This document shows, piece by piece, positions 43,601-53,780 of a DNA stretch of 64,000 nucleotides. The DNA lies in NCBI GenBank assembly GCA_001247695.2, contig LGRX02033444.1, positions 39,311 to 103,310 on the forward strand, read 5' to 3'. The position numbers and the translations under genes are program-made. Positions within the stretch are counted from its first letter, which is position 1; every line of letters begins with the position of its first letter. Source of the DNA: Cymbomonas tetramitiformis. Taxonomy: Eukaryota; Chlorophyta; Pyramimonadophyceae; Pyramimonadales; Pyramimonadaceae. Below the pieces are notes generated by a model, which was not told where the DNA came from, searched no databases, and saw nothing but the letters and a program-made list of their open reading frames with translations.

Positions 43601-46600
43601 CCATCACGTAGGCATGCTCCTCGTCCGCCTGCGCCACGTGCCACCTCCGTCTCCCCCGCCCTCCTCACCCCCGCCGCATCGCCCATACGCCTCGCCGGCT
43701 TCACAACCAGCCCCCCTCGCACCGCCCCGGCGAACCCGTACACAAGCTTCCCTCACGCAACCCACCTCATACGCAAAGGCGCCGTCCCACATCACTTCGC
43801 ACAGCTCCTTCCCGTTGGCGTAGATCTCGCCAATGGGCTTGCACTCTGCAGAGTCGGTGCTGTTACAGGTCGCCATCTCAAAGTAGGATCCGGAGCCGCA
43901 GAAGTTGTCGGTCTTGCACGCCTCGTACCACGCATCGCAGTAAGACGCCTTGATGGGCATGCCCTCCATCTGCGCCACGGCCCGACACGCACCCCACGCC
44001 CCACCACCCCTCCTCTTGCCTCAGCTCCACCAACCCCCACAGCTCATCGCGGCACACCCGCCAGGGAAGGATCCCCTCTCAGGCCGCTCCGTCCTCAGGC
44101 AGACCCCCATCCGGGACCCACGCCAGCCCACCTCCGCACGCGCACCGCACCCAAGGCGCACGAGGCCGCTCACCTGCCACTGGTTGTCGCCGTCGCAGGT
44201 TTGGTGCTTGCGCCACTTGCCGGCGTTCACGTCACACTCGTAGAAGCAGGCCTCCGCCACAAAGTACGCCTGGCACGCGTCGCTCAGCGCCCCGCACCTG
44301 TCCATTCACCCGTCCAACGCCAACCCACCCCCCCCCGCCTCATCCCACTGTCTGCCTACTCTGCCGCGCAACCCTCAGCCAACAGTGTATCCTCCACCTG
44401 ACGCTGCACCCACACTGCTTCTCACCATCGTCATAAAACAAAAGCGCCACCACCAACAGCAGGGGAAATCACCGCTAACAGCAAGGCGTACCACCACTAA
44501 AACCAGAGTAACTCACCGCCAAATAGTGAGCGGTCCACCCCCAAAAGCAGGGCGACCAGTGTGGGGCCGGTGGGCCCACCTGTCCCATCTGTAGTCCGCG
44601 CCGTAGAGTTCGTCATTGTGCACGCTGCGCCACACCCGTGCTCACCTCCCCTCAGCCACAAATCGATCTCCTGGCAGCATCTCACACTCGCAGCCTCCCT
44701 ACCTCTCCGCATCGCATAGCTCCACTGCGCAAGGCATCGCCTTCTTCCCACAAAGCAAAGCCCTTGCACCGTGCGATGCGTATTTCTGACAACAGGGCGC
44801 TCTGAGCACGCTCTGAGTGCACACTAGTCGTCCATGCAGTGCTCTGGACCCGGGGCCGCCAACACGCAAAGGTGTGCCCGGACGCACTTGCTGGCTGTCT
44901 CCACGGTACAGCAGGAGCTGCTGGCATACTGCTTGCAGGCGGTAGCTTCATTTGGGTCGAACGAGGTCGCCGTCGCCACGTCCTGGCGAACCGCGCCCCT
45001 GCCCCTCAGCCATCCACGGCGACCACCCCTGCTCCGCGCAACGTGCTGCACCCCTGCGGGGAGAGGTACGCCTGCTGGCAAGCGACACATCACGAAGGCA
45101 GTCTGTTTGTAAGCCATACCTTGTGATAGTAGCGGAGGTGGCATACGTCGCAGCCCACATCGAAACCTGCCACCAGCTCGTCAAACTCGGCCTGTGCCGT
45201 CCAGCATGGCCGCCGCACACCGCAGTCAGTGCCTTTGCCCGCACCAGCGACAGCAGCGACATCGCGCCCTCATCCAAGCACACATGCCACCGCGCTCTGG
45301 TCATGTCAAGTCGCAACCCCCGGCCCAGAGGCAGCTGGCGCGCACCTTCAGATCGCTGTGACCCTCCTCCAGTGCCACCACGCTGTTCTCGATGTCCAGC
45401 AAGGTCTCGAAGCAGTCGCTGCTGTCCGCCTCGTGGCACTGCTCGGGGAAGGGCTTGTCGGGGTGCACGTCGTTGTTAGGGTTAGGGCTGCCCACTTCGA
45501 AGTCCATCACGTAGGCATGCTCCTCGTCCGCCTGCGCCACGTGCCACCTCCGTCTCCCCCGCCCTCCTCACCCCTGCCGCATCGCCCATACGCCTCGCCG
45601 GCTTCACAACCAGCCCCCCTCGCACCGCCCCGGCGAACCCGTACACAAGCTTCCCTCACGCAACCCACCTCATACGCAAAGGCGCCATCCCACATCACTT
45701 CGCACAGCTCCTTCCCGTTGGCGTAGATCTCGCCAATGGGCTTGCACTCTGCAGAGTCGGTGCTGTTACAGGTCGCCATCTCAAAGTAGGATCCGGAGCC
45801 GCAGAAGTTGTCAGTCTTGCACGCCTCGTACCACGCATCGCAGTACGACGCCTTGATGGGCATGCCCTCCATCTGCGTCACGGCCCGACACGCACCCCGT
45901 GCCCCACCACCCCCCTTCATGCCTCAGCTCCACCAACCCCCACAGCTCATCGCGGCACACCCGCCCAGCGAGGATCCCCTCTCAGGCCGCTCCGTCCTCA
46001 GGCAGACCCCGATCCGGGACCCACGCCAGCCCATCTCCGCACGCGCACCGCACAAAACGCGCACGAGGCCGCTCACCTGCCACTGGTTGTCGCCGTCGCA
46101 GGTTTGGTGCTTGCGCCACTTGCCGGCGTTCACGTCACACTCGTAGAAGCAGGCCTCCGCCACAAAGTACGCCTGGCACGCGTCGCTCAGCGCCCCGCAC
46201 CTGTCCATTCACCCGTCCAACACACCGCGCTCATCGCCTTTTCAATACAACCCCTATCTTATTTAGTTGACATCACTTCAACCCTGTTTTTAGCTGTTCC
46301 GACACGATTAAGTTCTGTCCCAGCCATGCCCCGTTCAATACACTACTGCGCCCGCGCAGGTGGCGCTATACTTCTGTGAGCACGCTCACTTTTCACGGGA
46401 GGCGGGGCCACCTGTCCCATCTGTAGTCCTCCCCGTAAAGTACGTCGTTGTGCACACTGCGCCACCACATCCAAGAAAACTTTGAGATCAACGGTGACAA
46501 CCAAAATTGTAATAGGCGCCTCGTAAAAAGGAACATTCACAACTGCTGGGTCTGATCCTCGTCTAGTAGCGTCAAAAGATTACACCATTAGGACCATCAG

Positions 46601-48101
46601 TCGCATTCAGGTGCCAAAAGCATCCTGGCTTGACACGTGGAAATACGTGGCCACGGCCGTTCCACCAGGCGTGAAGGTCTTTTAGGTCAGAAGGGGAGGT
46701 CTTACCCCTTACGGCAGCCCCCCCTGGCTGGTCACTTCCCGACGCGGGCATTACCCCGATCCGGTATTAAGGGTAATATCTCAGCTCTGAAAAAAGAGGT
46801 CTACTCTTCTCAGGCACCCCTAGTGACCCTTTCAGCTTCCCTCTTCGACACTTCCCGACGCGGGCATTACCCCGATCCTGTATTAAGGGTAATATCTCAG
46901 CTCTAAAAAAAAGAGGTCTACTCTTCTTTCAGGCACACCTAGTGACCCCTGCATCCTCCGTTAACAGCGTTGGGATGCCCCTTGGAAGGAACCTTTTTTG
47001 AGGCAGACCACCGTCTTAACTTCGATTGTTAAACTGGGACTGTTCCATATATGCCCGCGCATGTGCCCGAACTTTTGACTGAGCTGTATTCCTGGAGTTC
47101 AGGGTACGGAGAGCTGCGCACGAGGTCGGGAAATTGGACTCACTTGTTGGCCGTTTCCACTGTGCAGCAGGCACTACTGGCGTACTGCTTGCAGGAAGTG
47201 GCCGCGTAGGGGTCGAACGAGGTGGCCGTTGCCACATCCTGGCAAGCCCCGGGTGCCGGCTCAGCCACCAGATTCCGCCCACTTCGCACACCGGAGGCCA
47301 GGAAAGTGGGACACATGCTTCTCAGTCGAAAAGTAGACGCGCCTTGTGATGGTAGCGCAGATGGCACACGTCGCAACCTCTGTCAAAACCTTCAGTCAGG
47401 TTGTCATAACGCGCCTGCACCGACGTGCCAAATGAAGCTCAATTTTGATGTGCACACTCATTACCCTGGCGAGGCACCTTTACAGCGGCATCACATATAT
47501 GTCAATACTAAAATTAAACAAACAGTAACAATATTCAACAGATATTGAACCAATATTAAACCACGCGCCTTTCGTACCTCAAGATCGTTAAGGTCTTCAG
47601 CAACATCGAAAAGCTGGCGGCTGATTCCCTGCTCCAGCAGCACGTTGCATTCCGTCATTCCGTCTCAGGACAGATTTGACCGCGCAACACATAAAGAGAA
47701 GAAAAAGGGTTGCTGATAAGCATCTTTCACAATAATAAGATAAAAATCACAAGTATGAATACTCTTTCCCGGACGCATTCGACGGTCAATTGAAAACGAT
47801 TAATGTGTTTGCGCGCGTTCACAGCTGCGAGGGACAGCACCAAAATGACCTGGCCACGCATCAAAACGGGCCGCACAGCGCACAACCGATGAATAAAAGA
47901 GAATACAGTGTCCTTAAATCATAGCCTCAGGATTCCGTTGTGGACCAAACGACTGGTTTGAAACACTTGGCATGTCGCGCCAGATCGGTGACCAGGACGC
48001 CCAACAAACACGGAGAGAGGGCACCGAATCACCGATATCCTAGATGCTCCGGCATCATGCACAAACCCAATAACAAGTGGTAGCAGCAGGTAAATCTTCA
48101 T
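34354..48101 (-). CDS. giant membrane protein with six folate-receptor-like domains
   Basis: At least 38 exons on the minus strand encode about 1,640 residues. They comprise a signal-peptide exon candidate, a short N-terminal exon (47663-47578), six repeats of exon set d(72 bp)-e(95)-f(45)-a(124)-b(204)-c(186), an acidic coil exon in two copies, and a final exon with one membrane helix. All joins keep phase. Each repeat reads CDVCHLRYYHK, CKQYASSSCCTVETAS, VHNDELYGADYRWD, RCGALSDACQAYFVAEACFY (then ECDVNAGKW), SYCDAWYEACKTDNFC and GKELCEVMWDGAF. This is the Cys and Trp order of the folate receptor / riboflavin-binding protein family, which is normally a single domain. Predicted topology is extracellular repeats, one helix and a short cytosolic tail. 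Folate or another pterin or flavin is only a guess for the ligand; adhesion or prey capture are alternatives. Exon a of domain 5 carries indels. Confidence 0.75.
34812..35573 (-). repeat. 381-bp tandem duplication carrying an acidic coil exon
   Basis: CTCACCACTGTAATCATCAT begins at 34812 and 35193. The two 381-bp copies are nearly identical, including intron. Each holds an exon (35264-35178, 29 codons; 34883-34817, 67 bp) with acceptor TTGTTGCAG, encoding AEVAALQAAVAEDEEEE then Asp-rich sequence. The first copy ends GENMELQ before GTGTGC. In the last copy the sequence after AGTG changes to GTGAGAG, giving a new donor that feeds the membrane exon. Confidence 0.8.
35559..37328 (-). CDS. folate-receptor-like domain 6 (membrane-proximal)
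   Basis: Exons d 37328-37257, e 37119-37025, f 36761-36717, a 36434-36311, b 36106-35903, and a variant c 35765-35559. Exons d to b are standard. Exon c starts like the others (ADEEHAYVMDFEVGSPNPNN) but after FETLLD it switches to VETAVVTVDAQVSELQAENM, a heptad-like coil leading into the duplicated coil exons. This marks the junction between the repeat array and the stalk. Confidence 0.7.
37483..39155 (-). CDS. folate-receptor-like domain 5, exon a damaged
   Basis: Exons d 39155-39084, e 38946-38852, f 38590-38546, a 38337-38215, b 38009-37806, c 37668-37483. Exon a is 123 bp instead of 124 and shows four indels relative to the other five copies (CACTTCG, CCACAGTAC, TGGGCAC, CGCCCGCAC). These destroy the reading of the DACQAYFVAEACFYECD segment. 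The other exons are normal. It is either a real defect in one repeat or poor consensus in a collapsed repeat. Confidence 0.65.
39310..41050 (-). CDS. folate-receptor-like domain 4
   Basis: Exons d 41050-40979, e 40841-40747, f 40483-40439, a 40156-40033, b 39841-39638, c 39495-39310. All have standard length and open phase. The c-b intron carries a small insertion (CTTATTC near 39582). The e-f intron is the same longer type as in domains 2 and 6. Confidence 0.7.
41205..43288 (-). CDS. folate-receptor-like domain 3
   Basis: Exons d 43288-43217 (AGFDRGCDVC instead of AGFDVGCDVC), e 43079-42985 (SFDPYEA), f 42305-42261, a 42046-41923, b 41731-41528, c 41390-41205. The intron between e and f is lengthened by a 403-bp insertion flanked by 15-bp direct repeats. 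The exons are intact. Confidence 0.7.
42355..42787. mobile_element. 403-bp insertion with 15-bp direct repeats in an intron
   Basis: GCAGCATCGCACACT occurs at 42355-42369 and 42773-42787. The other repeats have it once at this place. The 403 bp between share nothing with the array, contain an A12 run at about 42679 and end in AAGGTG...CACCACCTT. Long direct repeats of this kind are typical of LINE-mediated insertion or of non-homologous repair. No terminal inverted repeats are visible. Confidence 0.65.
43443..45191 (-). CDS. folate-receptor-like domain 2
   Basis: Exons d 45191-45120, e 44982-44888, f 44624-44580, a 44297-44174, b 43969-43766, c 43628-43443. All intact. Introns and exons are nearly identical to domain 6 (shared 36-bp differences such as the CACCGCTAACAGCAAGGCGT block between e and f), pointing to recent copying. 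Confidence 0.7.
45346..47414 (-). CDS. folate-receptor-like domain 1, diverged first half
   Basis: Exons d 47414-47343 (ARYDNLTEGFDRGCDVCHLR), e 47238-47144 (ATSCKQYASSACCTVETAN, donor GTGAGT), f 46456-46412 (VHNDVLYGEDYRWD), a 46200-46077, b 45872-45669, c 45531-45346. Exons d to f differ from later domains, while a to c are almost identical to them. Exon d is followed by GCGCGT instead of GTATGG, so a GC-AG intron must be assumed. The intron between e and f has a two-copy repeat of about 118 bp (46733-46952). Confidence 0.7.
46733..46952. repeat. two-copy tandem repeat of about 118 bp
   Basis: CTTCCCGACGCGGGCATTAC begins near 46734 and 46851. Both copies continue GGTATTAAGGGTAATATCTC-like and AGAGGTCTACTCTTCT. 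It lies inside the e-f intron of domain 1. Confidence 0.75.
47578..47663 (-). CDS. N-terminal exon before domain 1
   Basis: It reads MTECNVLLEQGISRQLFDVA then EDLNDLE, with donor GTACGA in phase with exon d of domain 1. Its end resembles the end of exon c (CF..LLDIE), so it looks like a diverged half of that exon. A CTGAG acceptor would start it at 47663. The phase of its join to the signal-peptide candidate does not fit, so an exon may be missing. Confidence 0.5.
48033..48101 (-). CDS. candidate signal-peptide exon of the folate-receptor-like gene
   Basis: The frame from ATG 48099-48101 starts MKIYLLLPLVIGFVHDAGAS, a classical secretion signal with likely cleavage after Ala-Gly-Ala. A donor TCG/GTGATT would end it at 48033. 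An upstream in-frame ATG at 48152 is possible but would bury the signal. It is the only signal-like sequence close upstream of the first domain. Confidence 0.5.
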
Positions 48102-48419
48102 TGCAAAATCTCGTTTCGGATTCGTCTTTTTGGACGAGATTCCGGCGAACAACTTTTCGAGCTTCCTTTCGGAGGACGGCCGTGGACACCGTGAAGGCGG
48201 TGGAAAGAAAAGGATCGGTTGCTATCGGGTGTCGGCATGTCAATCGTCTTAGGCGTGAGCGTGACAGCATCAGCACTTTAGAAGTGCACTTATTTGGTTA
48301 TTATATAATTATTCAATCTATATCTTTAGGTCATCACATCGTGATCGTCGGCCGACTATCACTATGACTATCCTACAGTATTTCCTAAACTCTGCCAATA
48401 ATGGGGTGCCGACCGCGAT

Positions 48420-49020
48420 GCCGATAACGATCTGCCGATCTACGGCATAGGGCGCATGGCGCAGAGCTACGGTCTGCTGAAGTGTGAGATCGGGATATCA
48501 CAAATGATATCTGCTGAGAGAGACGGTGCCAGACGGTAGACGCAACACGCAAGAGCCCATGTTGATGTAGATGTTTTCATGCAGATGATATTTTCATAAG
48601 ATATTGATAGTTTATAAATAGTATTCAATAAGAATATTCAATAGTATTCAATAAGAATATTCAATAGTATTCAATAATAAGAATATTCAATAAGAATATT
48701 CATGTATCCGACAAGTAACATATGATATCTCAATCTCTTGCCTGTTGACGGCTTGACCTGTTTGTGACACTTGAAGTCTTGAACTTTGTGACACAGGCTC
48801 CAGTTTGTGTAGAATGATTTTGGTTTGATATCAGATAAGAGATGACAAAACTGGACAATAGGCATGGTTTAGGCATATGCCCATGTTATAAGCTTTTTCG
48901 ATATTTTTCACCAATGGTAGCGTGCCAAATCAGGATAAATATAGCATAATTGCTCGAGATTCTTTTAATCGCACGGTTCTTCTCGTTTCAGTTTTTTCGT
49001 TTGTATTACTAATTGTATTC
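48420..49020. other. no gene seen; short AT repeats
   Basis: GAATATTCAATAGTATTCAA-type repeats lie at about 48620-48705. The rest has no credible coding. It is part of the upstream region of the minus-strand folate-receptor-like gene. Confidence 0.5.
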
Positions 49021-49026
49021 TGATTC

Positions 49027-49118
49027 CACGTGTTCAGGGAGAACACGTGGGGCACAAGAACACGTGGGGCACTGCAAAAGATGCCATGCAGCTAAATCCA
49101 ACCCCCCTGACCACGTGG
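49027..49118. promoter_or_regulatory. cluster of CACGTG boxes
   Basis: Four CACGTG hexamers occur within about 90 bp (CCACGTGTTCAGGG, AACACGTGGGGCACAAGAAC, ACGTGGGGCACTGC, GACCACGTGGCC). The site lies between the divergently oriented folate-receptor-like and transposase-associated genes. CACGTG is the classical bHLH/bZIP (G-box/E-box) site. Which gene it would serve is unknown. Confidence 0.4.
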
Positions 49119-49648
49119 CCGGTGAGCCTTAACCCGAAAATTAGGTTTAAGGTTAAGCCTCTCCGAGCGCGGCCGCGCAGCGGCACGCGAGGGTCGACAT
49201 TACAGTTAATCGAAGAGGCTCGGACGAACCGACGCGACATCGACACGCTACACGCAACACGCGACGGGTTGAACTGTGTCACTCGTCATCGATGCTGCGC
49301 CCCAAAAATTTCCCCCCCTGACGGTTCGAATTTTCCCCCTGTGTCAGCACTTAATCCCACTGTCTTCACCTAAGGGGAATGGGAACTGGTGTTGACACAT
49401 CGGGGGAATTAACTTACATCCCATGATCCGACGTCAAGTACTCGATTCGGTTGATCGTACGTAGAGTACTCCAAGTTTAATTCCAGTCGGTTGTTCAAGT
49501 TCAGTAAGTTCTCGACTGTACTGTAGGATAAGTCTGAACGATGGCTCGCTGCTCGCCCTCTTTCGAGCAACGCACGGAAGACTTCCCTGCACATCTTTTT
49601 CCTTCGTGATATAATCCAAAATCATATATTTTCCGACTGCTCAGAATA

Positions 49649-52062
49649 ATGCTTCCTTCCTTGTCCTTAGCTACATCATCTTTTTCGCAGGTATCCATGG
49701 GTGCGACAAATAAGCGCGATACCCGTCCGAAGATCAATGTTGCCTTCGCCGCGAGTAGAGTCAAGTCTGTTCTGCAAGCGGTAAAGATTGGGGCCATAAA
49801 CGTCACATGCCAAGTCTGTAGGGCAGCCGCTAAGGGCAAAGTAGTTCATCGTTCGCACGATTATCGTCTAGGGTGTAAGAAAGCTGGTAGACCTCGCGTC
49901 CGTTCGTCTGTGTCTGCACAACCCTCGCTGCCAGCAACTTCCTCAAGTCCCAACGAGTCGAGCGAGCTCACGATTGTGCCTGACAAGGGAAATTGGCGCA
50001 AGCCAAGTGCTCAGACTCTCCATCACTTTCTTTGCCAAGGATATCGCAATGCTGTGCAAAAACCTTTGCTCCCTGTTCGGAAATATCCGCGAGAGAAGTT
50101 ATCTTGGACAGTGGCAGATGTCCAACACTTTTTCCGAAATCATCGTCCTCCCACAAGTGACACCACAATTGGTATGTATGATGTCCCTCTTGTGGCTTCC
50201 ACCTACACATGTTCATGTCTCACTTTCCTTTCCTAGCGAGCTTCTTTTCTCAATGCGGGTGTGTGGAGGTGTGGGTGTGCGTACTTTTCGTCCATAGCTT
50301 CACCTACTCCGACGTCATCACTTCTTGTTGAAGACGACAAGGGTGGCCTCACCCCTGACATGTTTCAGGAAGCCAACAATGAGGCACCATCTTTTTCCCC
50401 TGGAGACTTTGCTGCGTACCTGTCGTCCCCTTCCTTTATGTTGGGCTTCACAGTTGATCCCCCCCTTGAAATTGACGATGAGCTTGTACGCCTGGGGGTG
50501 GCCATGGCTCAATCCACTGAGGAAGTCCAAATCTTGTTGACTCCACCTACCACTGACCTCGCACACCAAATCCACGAGTCGTTTGGCATTGCCCCTACAC
50601 CAGCCGCCTCTACGAACCGGCAATTCAAGCACTCCACCTCTCATGTGCTCCAGGTCATCATCGAGGAGCTTCAAAGCTTGCAACAAGCTTGTCGATCGAG
50701 CCAACAACCTTTTGACATTTTATCGCAGCTGCATTATTCTATTCCACCACCTCCAAAGCTCACTGCAGCTGGCCACATTGACAAACCCGCTGTTATATTT
50801 CATATTTTCTCTGGGTGCAAGTTGTATTTCCTGGACCTGAAGGAATCCCGTGGTGCGTGCTTGCCGGTTGGCATCGTTCCATGTGCCAACCCTGACTGTC
50901 AACACTATGATACGCATAGTCAGTACACTGGCATTCAACGGTTCGGTGCTTCTGGTGTGCCACCCATTCTCCGCACCGACGGCTTTTATGACTACATCAC
51001 GAGTGTGCACCGTCGGTGTCACGCTTGTGGCACTGCCTCTTATGACCACGATCCACGTGTGCTGCGCCGGCTGCCACTGAGTGTCCAATCCGAGATTGAC
51101 ATAGAGATCACCGGCACCACGTTGTTGAGCGTGATGCTCACACGCACTGCTGCCAGCTCTCTCCGCTTGTTGTACACCAAGGGCTTGGGTGTCAAAACTT
51201 TTGGAACTACCCTACACCACGTTGCTGTGAAAGAGTACACTCGTCGAGAGATCTACTACTACTCTCATGGGATTATGTGGCTCAGCTACTTACAGGTACG
51301 TTGTCATCACACTCTAATCGTGCTTGTCAACGATGTTGTAAGTGTTGTTCACTTGTAATATCCGTGTTGCAACTCAATCCAAATATTCTAGGGTTCACCA
51401 AGTTTCTAGCTTTCTACATATGGTTGTGTGCCCGACACAGCCACAGCATAGCCCAGCATACCATTCTTTCTGTTCACCCGCTTCCACTATTTCTGTTCAC
51501 CCGCTTCCACTCTGTCCGTTCGCCGGCTACCACTCTTTCCGTTCACCCGCTACCACTCTTCTCGTTCACCCGCTTCCCACTCTTTCCGTTCACCCGCTTC
51601 CACTCTTCTGTTCACCCGCTACCACTCTTTTCGTTCACCCGCCTTCTCTCTGTTCACCCGCTACCACTCTTTCGTCCACCCGTTATCACTCTCTCTGTTC
51701 ACCCAGCGCCACTCTTTGTTCACCGGCTACCACTCTTTCTGTTCACCGGCTACCACTCTTTCTGTTCACCGCTGCCACTCTTTCTGTTGCATTGTTGTGA
51801 GCTTGCCCAGCTACTGGGGGGATGCGTGCCACAATGTTTTGCAATGCAGTCCACAGTGGGCAACGCCGCGTGGGAAGAGAAAACCGAGCTCCAACAAAGC
51901 CGACTACAAGAGTTGAGGTCACAATATCTGGCAACCTCACATCGTGCCTTCAAGTTGGTGCCATTGCTCACCCAGGAGCTGGCCGGCATACGTCCTATCT
52001 CATATGACGTGCTTAAAAAGTTGCATCAAGATGTTCTCGCCGCCAGTGCCACATTCCGCCGC
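49649..52062 (+). pseudogene. transposase-associated gene (DUF6729/KDZ-like, tentative), exons 1-3a
   Basis: Exon 1 runs from ATG 49649 (or 49697) to 50171, exon 2 is 50298-51295, exon 3 starts at 51811. Intron 1 is 126 bp (GTATGT...CATAG, phase 1). Intron 2 has GTACGT...CCCAG (phase 0). Exon 1 has a Cys/His cluster (CQVCRAAAKGKVVHRSHDYR). Exon 2 has CANPDCQHYDTH, RRCHACGTASYDHDPRVLRR and REIYYYSHGIMWLSYLQ, the layout of cysteine-rich regions that precede the catalytic part in KDZ-type and related elements. Exon 3 is helical (WEEKTELQQSRLQELRSQYL). A Gypsy element interrupts exon 3 after Arg-Arg at 52062, and the gene resumes at 62846. The family name is a pattern judgement. Confidence 0.5.
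51460..51790. repeat. intronic minisatellite, units of about 20-23 bp
   Basis: Variants of CCACTCTTTCTGTTCACCCG (CT) repeat about 14 times, entirely within intron 2 of the transposase-associated gene. Frames through it on the plus strand are by-products. Confidence 0.85.
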
Positions 52063-52716
52063 TGTTAGGGCTAGATAAGTAAGCCCTCAATATATCATAC
52101 AAAATACAAATATGCGCTGTGCTGTGGAACGGCAAACACAAGCGTCAGATAATAGCGGGATGAGTTGCAGAACTTCTGTGTGAAGATACTGCTGAAGCCC
52201 AACGCTTCGCTCATCTATACCATAGGTCTCCCATCGCATACACGCATAGATGGTACCGCCATTGGGTTGTGAACCCGAGACGTTGGTTGAACGACCAGTA
52301 TTGTGGAAACGAATAGTTCGTTCATACTGCGCATGCGTGTTCCGCACATGCTTAAAGCCAAGATGGTTCTTGTTTGTTACTTCAAGATGTATCTTGCTTT
52401 GCCATCTTCGAGTTCGACGTACGAACTCTCGATGACAGGGTCATTCAAGTCTTTCCTTGAATAATGACAGATGATGTGACTTATCATCTGGCGACATGTA
52501 CAGTCATAGTCGACCGTACTGACGATTGTCATAATAATATATGACACGACTCGACATGACATGACATGACATGGTATGACATGTCTGACAGGTATGACAC
52601 GTATGACATGTATGACACATATGTCATCGGTCATGATCCTGTATGGTATGACATGTCTGACATGTATGACACGTATGACATGTATGACACATGTGTCATC
52701 GGTCATGACCCTGACA
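52063..52716 (-). repeat. 3' LTR of the Gypsy element
   Basis: 654 bp, nearly identical to 62190-62840. It includes a TGACATGTATGACACGTATG microsatellite at about 52550-52700. Confidence 0.9.
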
Positions 52717-53780
52717 GATCTCCCCTCTTAAAAGAGTTGTGACCTCACAACGGGCATACCTTTGTATATGTCTATGATGTCTTTGTCGTTGTCGCTTCTT
52801 GCTGGTACCAGTCTCCTTACACCGATTTGAGGCGTCCCTCATGGTGCTTTTAGGTTATTGGGGGGAACTGAGTCCACTTTAGTCCCTCACCTTACAGTTC
52901 TTAGGATGTAGCCCCCTTTGAAGTTCGTATCGTATTTCAGAGTGACGTTTCAAGGTTCAATGAATTGCGTTTCGTGATGCAGATTGACGCTGGATTACTG
53001 ATTGATCCACACGTATCGTGCGTCAGAGTGACGATTCAAAGCATCCGAAGTGTACGTTACGGATTATTTGCGCTAGCCGTCGCCGCTTTGCGAACGATGA
53101 TCCCACGATTTAACGATTTATAATCGAACGATTCTCGGCCTGATATAATGCACCCAACCCTTCCTCCCCTCCTTAAGCTACTTTGGAGGATCATAGGCGG
53201 CAACGGGGAGCCCGTGTTTGTTTCCGGAGTTATTTCACCGGGGGCTTGTTTTATTGCAAAGAGAGTGGCCCTGCTTAACGGGATTGGACTTATAATCCTT
53301 ACCCGGTCTGCTCACTCTAATATGGTCCAGTACGCACGCTTTGACGAACATCTATCGCGATGAGTGAGAATGGATTCGCCACGTACTAATGTGAAATTTA
53401 TTTAGTTATGTTTGTCAAGCACAACTTAGGATCACAACTCCGTCTACCTCAGTCGATATCTCCGGTAGCTTCGGATGACTGGCCAAGAATCCGATGACAA
53501 ACCACGGCTTTGGCAAAGGTAGCATTTAGCAGTTTTTATTTATCCACAGATATGATATCTCGCATGTGCGTATCTGTGCAAGGGTATGATTTGTACAAGG
53601 CTCACTACACCTTTAGCAAGGAAGGATCAATTTCCTGCTTCTATGCAACATAATGATAAAACATTAAGAGCAAGGTATATAGATGATCGACATGTATTAG
53701 TATATATTACAAGAAGTAAGGGCATGAGGCTTAATATAGTGTTTAGCCTTCATAGGCAGCTATAATGTCTGCTGCATTGG
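52717..53780 (-). other. Gypsy 3' untranslated region
   Basis: The polypurine tract is at 52717-52731. The rest of this 1-kb stretch between the chromodomain end and the 3' LTR has no recognised coding. A plus-strand ORF at 53148-53363 is not supported. Confidence 0.5.

Noticed and set aside
35740..45726. Many plus-strand ORFs of 160-226 codons in the folate-receptor-like array, repeated once per unit
   Set aside because: They are antisense shadows of the minus-strand exons and GC-rich introns. The minus strand has phased exons, splice signals and family motifs.
53266..53322. tRNA-like segment with a 7-bp end stem and CTTATAA loop
   Set aside because: Only 57 nt, no T-arm, and the anticodon stem does not pair well.
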